Source of the DNA: a virus
Length of the DNA stretch: 20,916 bases
Direction: 5' to 3' (one strand)
IMG/VR virus record: IMGVR_UViG_3300021091_000496
Span: 1 to 20,916 of that record
Shown: piece by piece, positions 12,585 to 18,284 of the stretch
Layout of the letters: each line of letters opens with the position of its first letter
Position numbering within the stretch: the stretch's first letter is position 1
Program-made: the position numbers and the translations under genes
The notes under the pieces: generated by a model
Told to the model about the DNA's origin: nothing
The model's database searches: none
Seen by the model: only the letters and a program-made list of their open reading frames with translations

Positions 12585-12709
12585 TATTCTTTGTCTATAT
12601 CAAAAATATCTAGATCCGACAATTCTTTTAAATTAGATGCTACCCAAAGAGATAAGGCAGTAAGGAAAGATAATATTACTAATATTAGTATTTTTGTCTT
12701 TTTTTTCAT
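12584..12709 (-). CDS. Small membrane protein
   Basis: This 41-residue peptide has a basic start (MKKKTK), a hydrophobic segment (about 7-24, ILILVILSFLTALSLWVA) and an acidic tail with ELSDLDIFDIDKE. It is probably a single-pass membrane peptide. It could also be a lipoprotein-less secretion signal, but there is no clear cleavage site. It overlaps the gene before it by ATGA and the gene after it by TAATG, so it is locked into an operon. Function is unknown. Confidence 0.6.
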   Translation of the reverse strand: MKKKTKILILVILSFLTALSLWVASNLKELSDLDIFDIDKE

Positions 12710-12837
12710 ATTACTATCATTGCTCCACATCTTGTACATGCATTATAGTTTTTTCCAGTAAATGGACATGTTCCAGCGACAACTAAAGTATGATTTTTTA
12801 TTTTACAAATGATAATTTTAAATAATTGTTTAATCAT
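12706..12837 (-). CDS. Small protein with two cysteine pairs
   Basis: This 43-residue basic protein ends with CPFTGKNYNACTRCGAMIVI, containing C24, then C-x2-C (C33 and C36). That could bind zinc with C11 or a nearby histidine. The first half (MIKQLFKIIICKIKNHTL) is basic and hydrophobic. The start overlaps the stop of the upstream gene by 8 bases (ATGATTAA), and its stop overlaps the next start as ATGA. Such tight coupling supports a real gene despite its size. Confidence 0.55.
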   Translation of the reverse strand: MIKQLFKIIICKIKNHTLVVAGTCPFTGKNYNACTRCGAMIVI

Positions 12838-13063
12838 TAAAGTCATCATAAACCAATAGTGATAATTTTCCCATTTTTTTTATTTTTTCTTCTAATTCAT
12901 TTAAATATTTATAAACATTAGTTTTATCTTTTTCATTTAGTTTATTAAGATCTTCCTTACTTATTGCTACTTTACAAAATGCTTTCATATCTTTAATTAT
13001 AATTTTACAATTTTTTGGTTTTTTTGTTTTTGTACTTATTAAAATTATTTCATTGTTTGTCAT
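12830..13063 (-). CDS. Hypothetical protein, possible paralog of its upstream neighbour
   Basis: This 77-residue, Lys-rich protein has a beta segment, then AFCKVAISKEDLNKLNEKDKTN and a long helix (VYKYLNELEEKIKKMG), and ends with a strand SLLVYDDFND. The same order of strand, short helix, long helix and strand can be aligned with the neighbour at 13060-13290. No function is recognised. It overlaps that neighbour by ATGA. Confidence 0.6.
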   Translation of the reverse strand: MTNNEIILISTKTKKPKNCKIIIKDMKAFCKVAISKEDLNKLNEKDKTNVYKYLNELEEKIKKMGKLSLLVYDDFND

Positions 13064-13290
13064 TTAACTGCCTCTCTTGTTACTAAAACAATTGCTCCAC
13101 AATCTTCTAAAGCCTTTTTAATTTTTACAACATATTGCAATGCCGATATTTTTTCATCATGTACCATGTGTAAAAACTTTTTCTCATCTAATTTTATCGT
13201 AAGAAAGTGATCATTGTCAATAATCTGCACCCCAAAACCTTTTGGCGCAGGTATAGAATGAACAGCATGTCTCATTAAATCTGTATACAT
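13060..13290 (-). CDS. Hypothetical alpha/beta protein
   Basis: This 76-residue protein reads FGVQIIDNDHFLTIKLDEKK, a helical FLHMVHDEKISALQYVVKIKKALEDCG, and a final strand AIVLVTREAV. It resembles the downstream protein in length and secondary-structure order. It begins one base after the WhiB-like gene stop, so co-transcription with the regulator is likely. Function is unknown. Confidence 0.6.
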   Translation of the reverse strand: MYTDLMRHAVHSIPAPKGFGVQIIDNDHFLTIKLDEKKFLHMVHDEKISALQYVVKIKKALEDCGAIVLVTREAVK

Positions 13291-13291
13291 T

Positions 13292-13573
13292 TTATTCCAT
13301 AGTTAAAGACTGCCAAGTTTCAGACCAGTCTTTTTTACTTTTATGTTTATTAAATTCTCTTGAAACTTCTCCACTTTCTAGATAAACACCACCCCAAACA
13401 CCCCATTCTTTTCCAGAAACTCCGTTGGCAAAACATATTTTTCTAACTGGGCATTGTTTGCAAAATGCATCAACACTATATCTAGACTCTAAGTGATCTT
13501 CATATTTATCAAAATAAATATTAGTGTCAAGTCCTAAACATGCAGCGTTGTCTTTCCATAAATGCTGCTTCAA
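13292..13573 (-). CDS. whiB: WhiB-family iron-sulfur transcription regulator
   Basis: This 93-residue protein keeps all four cluster ligands: C12 in NAACLG, then C38-x2-C41-x5-C47. It also has the family signature G58-V-W-G-G62, followed by a charged C-terminal arm. WhiB proteins hold a [4Fe-4S] cluster, bind the primary sigma factor and redirect transcription; they are confined to Actinobacteria and their phages. Mycobacteriophage WhiB proteins can repress host whiB genes and superinfection, so a similar role is possible. The start is a TTG at 13571-13573, the only plausible start before the conserved region, with AGGGAT nearby in the end of the previous gene. The IscA-like carrier could help load its cluster. 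Confidence 0.92.
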   Translation of the reverse strand: MKQHLWKDNAACLGLDTNIYFDKYEDHLESRYSVDAFCKQCPVRKICFANGVSGKEWGVWGGVYLESGEVSREFNKHKSKKDWSETWQSLTME

Positions 13574-13575
13574 AA

Positions 13576-13785
13576 TTAATCCCTATATTTATTCGGTATA
13601 TTCCAGCCATTACGATCTGGGCTATAAACTCTATGGATGTACCATTTATTTTTTACTCTAATACCCATTGGAGAAGTTTTAGCAATTTCTGATTCTTTTA
13701 AATCAATGACATCCCACCCACGCCAAAACAAATTTGTGTTTTTATTTACAATTTTTTCCATAGTATTTAAACTTTTAATAATCAT
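13576..13785 (-). CDS. Actinophage hypothetical protein (WRGWDVIDL motif)
   Basis: This 69-residue protein contains LFWRGWDVIDLKESEIAKTS, then GIRVKNKWYIHRVYSPDRNGW and IPNKYR. The high Trp/Arg/Tyr content and the pattern WxGWDVxDL...KxKWYxHRVY are familiar from small actinophage proteins of unknown role. An AGGAGAAG binding site 3 bases before the ATG at 13785 supports the start. It is directly followed, 2 bases later, by the TTG start of the WhiB gene, so it probably controls or accompanies that gene's translation. Confidence 0.7.
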   Translation of the reverse strand: MIIKSLNTMEKIVNKNTNLFWRGWDVIDLKESEIAKTSPMGIRVKNKWYIHRVYSPDRNGWNIPNKYRD

Positions 13786-13793
13786 TTCTTCTC

Positions 13794-14144
13794 CTAATAT
13801 TTAAAAAGACCAACATCAATATTGTTTGCTTCTGCAATTGAAACCAACTTTGACTTTGGATCTTTTGGACGACTTAAAAAAGCAAAATAATTAATTTGAT
13901 TTATATTTTCACTTAACCACGCTGGGGCAGCATTATAAAATCTAATTTTTTTACCCCTAGCCTTCATTCCACGTTCTGATAAATTAGAAAACTCTGAAAC
14001 AAAGTTATTTATTTTTGCTGGACCAGCAGAATAAATGATAAACTCTTTATCTTCATTATTCATACTAGATAAGGCAACGCTCATAGCACGTAAAAATACG
14101 TTATAGTCGTTGAACTCTTTAGTCCCTTGTACCGCCACTATCAT
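13794..14144 (-). CDS. SLOG-like Rossmann-fold protein
   Basis: This 116-residue protein begins MIVAVQGTKEFNDYNVFLRAM, the strand-loop-helix of the SLOG/YspA-type nucleotide-binding fold. It continues with EFIIYSAGPAKINNFVSEFSN and SERGMKARGKKIRFYNAAPAW. A final FLSRPKDPKSKLVSIAE would supply the late conserved loop. SLOG proteins bind nucleotides or nucleotide-derived ligands; here the ligand is unknown. It overlaps the upstream gene by 26 bases, and the AGAATG context at its start shows no strong binding site. Confidence 0.6.
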   Translation of the reverse strand: MIVAVQGTKEFNDYNVFLRAMSVALSSMNNEDKEFIIYSAGPAKINNFVSEFSNLSERGMKARGKKIRFYNAAPAWLSENINQINYFAFLSRPKDPKSKLVSIAEANNIDVGLFKY

Positions 14145-14538
14145 TCTGTGCTGTCCCCTGTTTTAAGTCATCAAGTATTAATAACATTTTGTTTAATTCT
14201 TTTTTTGACATATTTTCAAAGTTTAATATTTTTATTGTTTGTTCATCTACTCTGCCATTAATAGCATTTGCAGTATAAAAAACATTGTTTAATATCCAAT
14301 ATGCCTTGCCTTCAGTTATTACAACCCTTAACATATTTTTTTGAATATGTCTCTGAGATTGAGTAATAGCCTTTGGCCCATCAAACCTTTGTTTTGGAAG
14401 AACATCTTTAATTATTTCACACATATCGCTTTGGCGATATCTAATATTTTTTAAAAATGTTATTCTATTTTTGTTTGATATTTTAATTATAGACCATACG
14501 GTTAAAGATGTCAAGCCTATAATTAATAAATATTCCAT
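14119..14538 (-). CDS. N-terminally membrane-anchored hypothetical protein
   Basis: This 139-residue protein has one membrane segment (about 3-20, YLLIIGLTSLTVWSIIKI), a basic juxtamembrane stretch, a beta-rich middle with RVVITEGKAYWILNNVFY, and a C-terminal helix (KKELNKMLLILDDLK). It is probably an inner-membrane protein facing the cytoplasm. The DNA encoding the membrane segment holds a perfect consensus promoter (14486-14514); if that is used, a shorter product could start at Met39 (14424) without the anchor. It begins 4 bases after the upstream stop. Confidence 0.6.
   Translation of the reverse strand: MEYLLIIGLTSLTVWSIIKISNKNRITFLKNIRYRQSDMCEIIKDVLPKQRFDGPKAITQSQRHIQKNMLRVVITEGKAYWILNNVFYTANAINGRVDEQTIKILNFENMSKKELNKMLLILDDLKQGTAQNDSGGTRD
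14486..14514 (-). promoter_or_regulatory. Perfect consensus promoter TTGACA-17-TATAAT inside a gene
   Basis: On the minus strand TTGACA (14509-14514) and TATAAT (14486-14491) are exactly 17 bases apart, the best match to consensus in the window. It lies in the first 53 bases of the gene 14119-14538. Transcription from it would start near 14479. It may serve the downstream genes, including whiB. Confidence 0.5.
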
Positions 14539-14542
14539 TTTT

Positions 14543-14704
14543 TTATTTTGATTTTTTAGATAGCCCTTGGGCTGATTGCAAAATAATTGAATTAAGTTTA
14601 TTTACCTCAAGTTGTATTTTTAATAATTCTAATTCAGTATCAGATAGTTTTTGTTTATAAAATGCTATTAACTGAATAAGTTCTTGTTTTTCTAAATTCT
14701 CCAT
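14543..14704 (-). CDS. Short coiled-coil protein
   Basis: This 53-residue protein is almost entirely helical, with heptad-like leucine and isoleucine spacing from ENLEKQELIQLIAFYKQKL through LELLKIQLEVNKLNSII, and a basic tail (SKKSK). It probably forms a dimeric coiled coil. An AAGGGGTG binding site 4 bases before the ATG at 14704 supports the start. It follows the phage-type gene 14714-15082 by 9 bases and precedes the membrane-anchored gene by 4. Confidence 0.65.
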   Translation of the reverse strand: MENLEKQELIQLIAFYKQKLSDTELELLKIQLEVNKLNSIILQSAQGLSKKSK

Positions 14705-14713
14705 ATACACCCC

Positions 14714-15082
14714 TTATTTATAAAGACTAAAAGCAGATCCTTGCCAAACCTTTTCTACTTTTTTCTTTTCACGCTCTACTATTGCACGACTCCAAGAAAA
14801 TCCTGCATCTCCACCCCAAGCATCCCACATAATTCTTCCGTTAGATGGAAAATCTGGACCACTAAAAAATCCTTTACCTTTTTTGTCTACCTCATGGCGG
14901 GAAAAAAAGGAATACATTCTTTTAACAGTACTAAGAGACATTACTCTACCAGCAACTATATCTGTTGCTCTACCCCAGCCTACTGGAGTTCCAGCACCTT
15001 TAGCCTTGCCATCTGCTTTCCATTTTAAAGCACGACGAGCAGCAGCCTTCATGCCAGATGTTGGTGTATATGTGTCAGCCAT
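14714..15082 (-). CDS. Conserved phage protein (GGDAG-W motif)
   Basis: This 122-residue basic protein reads TPTSGMKAAARRALKWK, then GWGRATDIVAG, LSTVKRMYSFFSRHEVDK and, near the end, PSNGRIMWDAWGGDAGFSW. I recognise this combination from a domain widespread in phage proteins, sometimes fused to head-maturation or related structural proteins; no biochemical role is established to my knowledge. It lies two genes downstream of the multidomain protein at 15335-16258, with which it may form a functional set. Its ATG overlaps the upstream stop by 8 bases (ATGGCTGA). Confidence 0.7.
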   Translation of the reverse strand: MADTYTPTSGMKAAARRALKWKADGKAKGAGTPVGWGRATDIVAGRVMSLSTVKRMYSFFSRHEVDKKGKGFFSGPDFPSNGRIMWDAWGGDAGFSWSRAIVEREKKKVEKVWQGSAFSLYK

Positions 15083-15185
15083 TCTTTTTATTTTTCTTTT
15101 CTCGTTTTAAAGCACGTTTTTCTTTAAGAGTCATCTTAGGCTCTTTCTTTTTATTAGCATTGCCTTTTTGTTCTTTATTAGCCAT
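15075..15185 (-). CDS. Lysine-rich micro-protein
   Basis: This 36-residue protein is extremely basic (nearly half Lys or Arg), with KKKEPKMTLKEKRALKREKK in the centre. It could bind nucleic acid or act as a small scaffold; no function is known. Its start shares the octamer ATGGCTAA with the upstream stop, and its end shares ATGGCTGA with the next start. Tight coupling on both sides supports a real gene. Confidence 0.6.
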   Translation of the reverse strand: MANKEQKGNANKKKEPKMTLKEKRALKREKKNKKNG

Positions 15186-15342
15186 TTGCTACCACCTTTA
15201 ATTTATCTTTGCCTGGTTTATATGGACCAAGATCTGCTTTTATTCTACCGTCTTTTCTTAAACGAACAATTCTGCCATCTTTAATTTGTAATGGATTAAA
15301 ACCATGATCTTTAAAGTATGATCCTGAAGATCTATTAGCCAT
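15178..15342 (-). CDS. Small basic phage protein
   Basis: This 54-residue protein reads SYFKDHGFNPLQIKDGRIVRL, then KADLGPYKPGKDKLKVV. The L-G-P-Y-x-P-G-K ending is common in small phage proteins found beside structural genes. It begins within the last 8 bases of the multidomain gene (ATGGCTAA) and ends within the first 8 bases of the next gene (ATGGCTAA). Role unknown. Confidence 0.65.
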   Translation of the reverse strand: MANRSSGSYFKDHGFNPLQIKDGRIVRLRKDGRIKADLGPYKPGKDKLKVVANG

Positions 15343-16258
15343 TATTTTTAAACGGAGTTAAATCAAAAATAGATCCGCCCCAACCCTCTGTGTTTTTGTT
15401 TATTGTTTCAGGATCATTGAATAGTTTAACAACCCTTGTTGGTTTTTCTACTTCTGTTGCAAAATCTTCAAACAAATATTTTTTTGTTGATCTTGGGTGT
15501 CCTTTTGGAAATAAGTCTAAATCAAAAGGTTTTCTTGGAAATCTACCACGCAATCCAGCCATAAAAGCATTTACTCTGCCCATAGCCCATTGTTCTGCAC
15601 TAGAAACGCTTCCACGAACTGAAGATGGATTACTTCTATATGCACCAATGCCACGACGATAAACTGCTTGCAATGTTCCTACACTGATTCTTTTGTCGCC
15701 ATCTTTCCCTTTGTTGTATGCCTCAACCAATTCTCTTAATTTTGATTCAGATGCTTTTTCTATAGTTTCATTCATATCATACATTTTTTCATTATCAATC
15801 GGTTCAGAGTTAATTCTTAAAGAACTAACTGGCTTTGCAACACGTCTATCAGTTCGTGTTCTTTTACCTTTTTCATTTGTTGCATAAACTCTAACAACTG
15901 CTACAGGATTATCTGAAGATGCTTCTACAGTTTCATTAGTTCCAGGAAGTTTAACCTTACCAGAACGCTCTATTCTTTCTACAACTCCATGTGCAGATTC
16001 TGTTTTGTCTGGTGGTTTTGGAACTCCAAAAGTAACATGATCTCCAACAGATACACTTTTTGCTTTTTCTACTTCTTCTATTTTTTTAATAGGAACGCAG
16101 TTTGGAACCATGCGTCCACCTTTTGGTTTCATTCCTTGTTGTTCATACCCAACCCAACAGGCTTTAGCCATGTTGTCCCATTTGTCTTCTTCTTCGTTAT
16201 CTGAGTAATAACTCTTGCTTATTGCGTTATGAGTTATCTCTTCTACAATTTTATCCAT
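15335..16258 (-). CDS. Multidomain phage protein with tudor-like (HVA1) domain
   Basis: This 307-residue protein seems to have three parts. Residues about 30-57 carry KACWVGYEQQGMKPKGGRM and VPNCVP, a short phage domain often near head-protein genes. Residues about 70-125 (VSVGDHVTFGVPK, HGVVERIERSGKV, NPVAVVRVYA) look like a hypervirulence-associated tudor-like beta barrel. Residues about 170-260 (LRELVEAYNKGK, LQAVYRRGIGAY, AEQWAMGRVNAFMAGLRG, FDLDLFPKGHP) form a helical domain. I take it to be a virion- or DNA-associated accessory protein; catalysis is not evident. The ATG at 16258 lies 6 bases after TATAAT, so its message may be leaderless, and it heads a four-gene chain of octamer overlaps. 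Confidence 0.65.
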   Translation of the reverse strand: MDKIVEEITHNAISKSYYSDNEEEDKWDNMAKACWVGYEQQGMKPKGGRMVPNCVPIKKIEEVEKAKSVSVGDHVTFGVPKPPDKTESAHGVVERIERSGKVKLPGTNETVEASSDNPVAVVRVYATNEKGKRTRTDRRVAKPVSSLRINSEPIDNEKMYDMNETIEKASESKLRELVEAYNKGKDGDKRISVGTLQAVYRRGIGAYRSNPSSVRGSVSSAEQWAMGRVNAFMAGLRGRFPRKPFDLDLFPKGHPRSTKKYLFEDFATEVEKPTRVVKLFNDPETINKNTEGWGGSIFDLTPFKNNG

Positions 16259-16264
16259 AATAGC

Positions 16265-16270
16265 ATTATA
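16265..16270 (-). promoter_or_regulatory. Leaderless -10 box TATAAT
   Basis: A perfect TATAAT ends exactly 6 bases before the ATG at 16258, in the 19-base gap after the upstream gene. No -35 box and no ribosome binding site are seen. It would start the 16258-14704 gene chain. Confidence 0.6.
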
Positions 16271-16277
16271 GCAGATT

Positions 16278-16619
16278 TTAGGTGTTTGGATGCTTGTCAG
16301 ACAGCCTTTTCAGTTCTTCAATAGACCATTTTTCACGCTTATTTAATTTTAACACTTCTGCATTGTCAAAAGACTTAGGCGCAAGAGTAACTATTGGCTC
16401 TTTTGCTAAAAAATCTATATCTACATACCCTCTTTCCCATAAAGAAAGAATTTCAGCATTTACTAAATTCATATGATCATGATATAACTCTGGCATTAAT
16501 TCTTTAATTTTAGGGGTAAAAGAGTAAAGTAAAGACCCATCTTCAGAATCAACACCAGCAACTTCTAGCCCACCCTCAAGAATAAGTTTTTCAATTATTT
16601 CATTTTCATCTGAAGTCAT
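16278..16619 (-). CDS. Conserved phage hypothetical protein
   Basis: This 113-residue acidic protein begins MTSDENEIIEKLILEGGLEV and has a core with PELYHDHMNLVNAEILSLWE, then RGYVDIDFLAKEPIV. The pattern is familiar from phage genomes without a known function. An in-frame ATG at 16664 would add a basic 15-residue leader but overlap the thioredoxin gene by 29 bases and has no binding site; the ATG at 16619 lies 16 bases after that gene with GGGAAAAAT before it and is preferred. Confidence 0.6.
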   Translation of the reverse strand: MTSDENEIIEKLILEGGLEVAGVDSEDGSLLYSFTPKIKELMPELYHDHMNLVNAEILSLWERGYVDIDFLAKEPIVTLAPKSFDNAEVLKLNKREKWSIEELKRLSDKHPNT

Positions 16620-16635
16620 ATTTTTCCCATCTGGA

Positions 16636-16908
16636 TTAAATATCCTTTTGAACAATTTTTTCATAATTAATAAAGTCCTCTAACTCTCCCCTTGTTTTTG
16701 CCCCAGTTATACGATTTATTTCTTTACCATCTTCTAATAAAATAAATGTAGGAACTGACTTAACTTGAAATTGTTTAACTAAGAGTTGTTCATAGTCAGC
16801 GTCTACTATTTGAAATTCAAAACCTTCTTTTTTCATATCTTCAACAATAGGCTTTACCTTTTTACAAGGTTGACACCAGTCTGTTGTAAAATAAAAAACA
16901 GTTTTCAT
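16636..16908 (-). CDS. Thioredoxin
   Basis: This 90-residue minimal thioredoxin has the active site W11-C12-Q-P-C15 and the cis-proline loop S-V-P53-T-F. The C-x-x-C pair reduces disulfides in cytoplasmic proteins; the Q-P spacing differs from the classical G-P and shifts redox potential in related proteins. It may serve a phage or host ribonucleotide reductase, reduce virion proteins, or act with the Fe-S regulators. It overlaps the nuclease gene by ATGA, so the two are co-expressed. Confidence 0.88.
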   Translation of the reverse strand: MKTVFYFTTDWCQPCKKVKPIVEDMKKEGFEFQIVDADYEQLLVKQFQVKSVPTFILLEDGKEINRITGAKTRGELEDFINYEKIVQKDI

Positions 16909-17312
16909 TTTCCAGACTTTGCTCTAGCCTTTTTTAATACTTCAAAGTCTTTAATTTTTGTTTCGCCAAGGTATCCCCAAGCATAGCCGTCATTAATCAT
17001 TTTATTGTTAACAGATTCTGATTCGCCATTAACATATACCCAGCCAAGAATGCGTCCATATTTTTCGGAAGAATTCATTTTTTCTGTACGAATAACTACA
17101 GACTTTGCATCTTTTAATTGTTTTTTTAAGTATTCTTTAGCCTCAAGACCTAAAACCTTTTCAGCCTTATCAGTTGTACGTGATTCTGGTGTATCAATAC
17201 CAGCCAAACGAACACGAGATGAAAATAAAATATCAAACCCTAAATCAATAATAACGTCAATAGTGTCTCCATCAACGACATTTTTTACTTCTCTTACATA
17301 ATATTCATACAT
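16905..17312 (-). CDS. Thermonuclease-family (SNase) nuclease
   Basis: This 135-residue protein keeps the staphylococcal nuclease core: D14-G-D16-T, R35-L-A-G-I-D40-T-P-E43, and R87 in KYGRILGWV. These are the calcium-binding aspartates and the catalytic Arg, Glu, Arg set, and the latter fall at the same numbers as in mature staphylococcal nuclease. No signal peptide is present, so it is likely cytoplasmic and may degrade host DNA to feed phage synthesis; this role is inferred. It begins at the TAATG junction with the DUF7455-like gene and overlaps the thioredoxin gene by ATGA. Confidence 0.9.
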   Translation of the reverse strand: MYEYYVREVKNVVDGDTIDVIIDLGFDILFSSRVRLAGIDTPESRTTDKAEKVLGLEAKEYLKKQLKDAKSVVIRTEKMNSSEKYGRILGWVYVNGESESVNNKMINDGYAWGYLGETKIKDFEVLKKARAKSGK

Positions 17313-17569
17313 TATATTCCCCCAATTGGTTTATTATTTGTTAATTTTTCACGTTCATCAAGAACTTCTACTAAAAAAGTCATCATTTTATCATGTGACT
17401 CAGGGTTGTTCATTATTTTTTCATAATGATGGTTACAGAAGGTTAATTCACCTGATAAACCTTTTACTTTAACCACAGCCTGTACTTGACATTTGTCACA
17501 ACGATCATTAGCATTTAGTATATATTTTTTTGAAACTACACTTGGATGTTCTTTAACAATGCTTCTCAT
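17312..17569 (-). CDS. DUF7455-like zinc protein
   Basis: This 85-residue protein has C24-x2-C27 (RCDKCQ), a beta hairpin (AVVKVKGLSGELTF), and C45-x-H47-H48 (FCNHH). That is the layout of the small actinobacterial DUF7455 family; the biological role is unknown. The frame opens earlier, at 17584, but the ATG at 17569 is preferred because TATAAT (17576-17581) ends 6 bases before it. The stop overlaps the nuclease start as TAATG. Confidence 0.75.
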   Translation of the reverse strand: MRSIVKEHPSVVSKKYILNANDRCDKCQVQAVVKVKGLSGELTFCNHHYEKIMNNPESHDKMMTFLVEVLDEREKLTNNKPIGGI

Positions 17570-17575
17570 AGTATT

Positions 17576-17581
17576 ATTATA
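17576..17581 (-). promoter_or_regulatory. Leaderless -10 box TATAAT
   Basis: TATAAT ends 6 bases before the ATG at 17569 and lies just beyond the stop of the FmdB-like gene. No ribosome binding site is seen. It would head the DUF7455-nuclease-thioredoxin unit. Confidence 0.55.
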
Positions 17582-17584
17582 CAT

Positions 17585-17758
17585 CTACTTTCTGTTGTCG
17601 GTTGAATAGAAACCTTTACCATTAAAAATTGCAGTAGGAGCAGTCCAAACTTTTTGCATAGATTCGTTACAGCATATTGGATATTTATCATCACCAATTG
17701 ATCTTTCAAACTCAACTTGTGATGAACAAACCAAACATTTAAACTCGTATCTAGGCAT
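17585..17758 (-). CDS. FmdB-like zinc-ribbon protein
   Basis: This 57-residue protein starts MPRYEFKCLVC (C8-x2-C11), then FERSIGDDKYPICC (C29, C30), and ends with IFNGKGFYSTDNRK. It fits the FmdB/Zn_ribbon_8 pattern: an N-terminal Y-E-F-x-C-x-x-C, a central C-C pair, and a G-x-G-F-Y-x-x-D tail. Some members are called regulators, but evidence for that is thin. A strong AGGAGG-type binding site lies just before the ATG at 17758. The stop is followed within 20 bases by the next start. Confidence 0.78.
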   Translation of the reverse strand: MPRYEFKCLVCSSQVEFERSIGDDKYPICCNESMQKVWTAPTAIFNGKGFYSTDNRK

Positions 17759-17824
17759 TATCCTCCTTTTATAATAGGCAGTTTTGTGACATGCCTAGGT
17801 CATATAAGTATACAGGGTTACTGA

Positions 17825-18253
17825 TTATTTAGCAACTTTTACTTTAATTTGTTTTGGTTTTTTATCTTCTGGAACTATACGTTCAATGTTAATATTTAAC
17901 ATACCGCAACAAATTTCTGCTCCAGTTACTTCCATGTATTCGCCTAAAGCAAATGTACGAGTAAATTTACGAGAAGCAATTCCTTTATGAACAACCTCTC
18001 CTTCTTCTGTATCATTAGTTTCGCCTTTAATAATTAATGTTGCATTATCCACAGAAACATTAAGGTTTTCTTCATCAAATCCAGCAACAGCCAAAGATAG
18101 TTTATATGTATCTTCGTCTACCTTAATAATGTCATATGGCGGATACGCCTGACGTGTTGCTAAATTATGTACTGTATTAAAACGCTCCAATTCACGATTG
18201 AAGCCAATAAAAAAAGGATCTTTAAATAGATCCAGCGCAAATGAACTTACCAT
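17825..18253 (-). CDS. hsp20: Small heat-shock protein (Hsp20/IbpA type)
   Basis: This 142-residue protein has an N-terminal arm (LFKDPFFIGFNRELERFN), then an alpha-crystallin domain that starts at YPPYDIIKVDEDTY and ends with the family signature GMLNINIERIVPE. It resembles IbpA-like holdases, ATP-independent chaperones that keep unfolding proteins soluble. Hsp20 genes are common in T4-like cyanophages, so one here fits a large tailed phage. Two starts are possible: ATG at 18280 with GGGGG upstream, and ATG at 18253 with AAGGAG 5 bases upstream; the latter gives the more usual N-terminus. A hairpin in the leader may control the first. Confidence 0.9.
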   Translation of the reverse strand: MVSSFALDLFKDPFFIGFNRELERFNTVHNLATRQAYPPYDIIKVDEDTYKLSLAVAGFDEENLNVSVDNATLIIKGETNDTEEGEVVHKGIASRKFTRTFALGEYMEVTGAEICCGMLNINIERIVPEDKKPKQIKVKVAK

Positions 18254-18284
18254 TTTATTCTCCTTTTCAGCGAGTTTCATTTAT

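Noticed and set aside
13204-13540. TTGACA-like boxes on the minus strand within the WhiB and following gene
   Set aside because: Each has a TTGACA but a poor -10 box (AAATAT, ATAAAA), and both lie in codons needed for conserved or plausible protein sequence.
14741-15110. Two plus-strand frames opposite the GGDAG-W protein
   Set aside because: They are antisense shadows; the minus-strand gene matches a known phage pattern and fits the chain of overlaps.
16865-16900. TTGACA on the plus strand inside the thioredoxin gene
   Set aside because: It encodes the antisense of the W-C-Q-P-C active site and has only an A-run at the -10 position.
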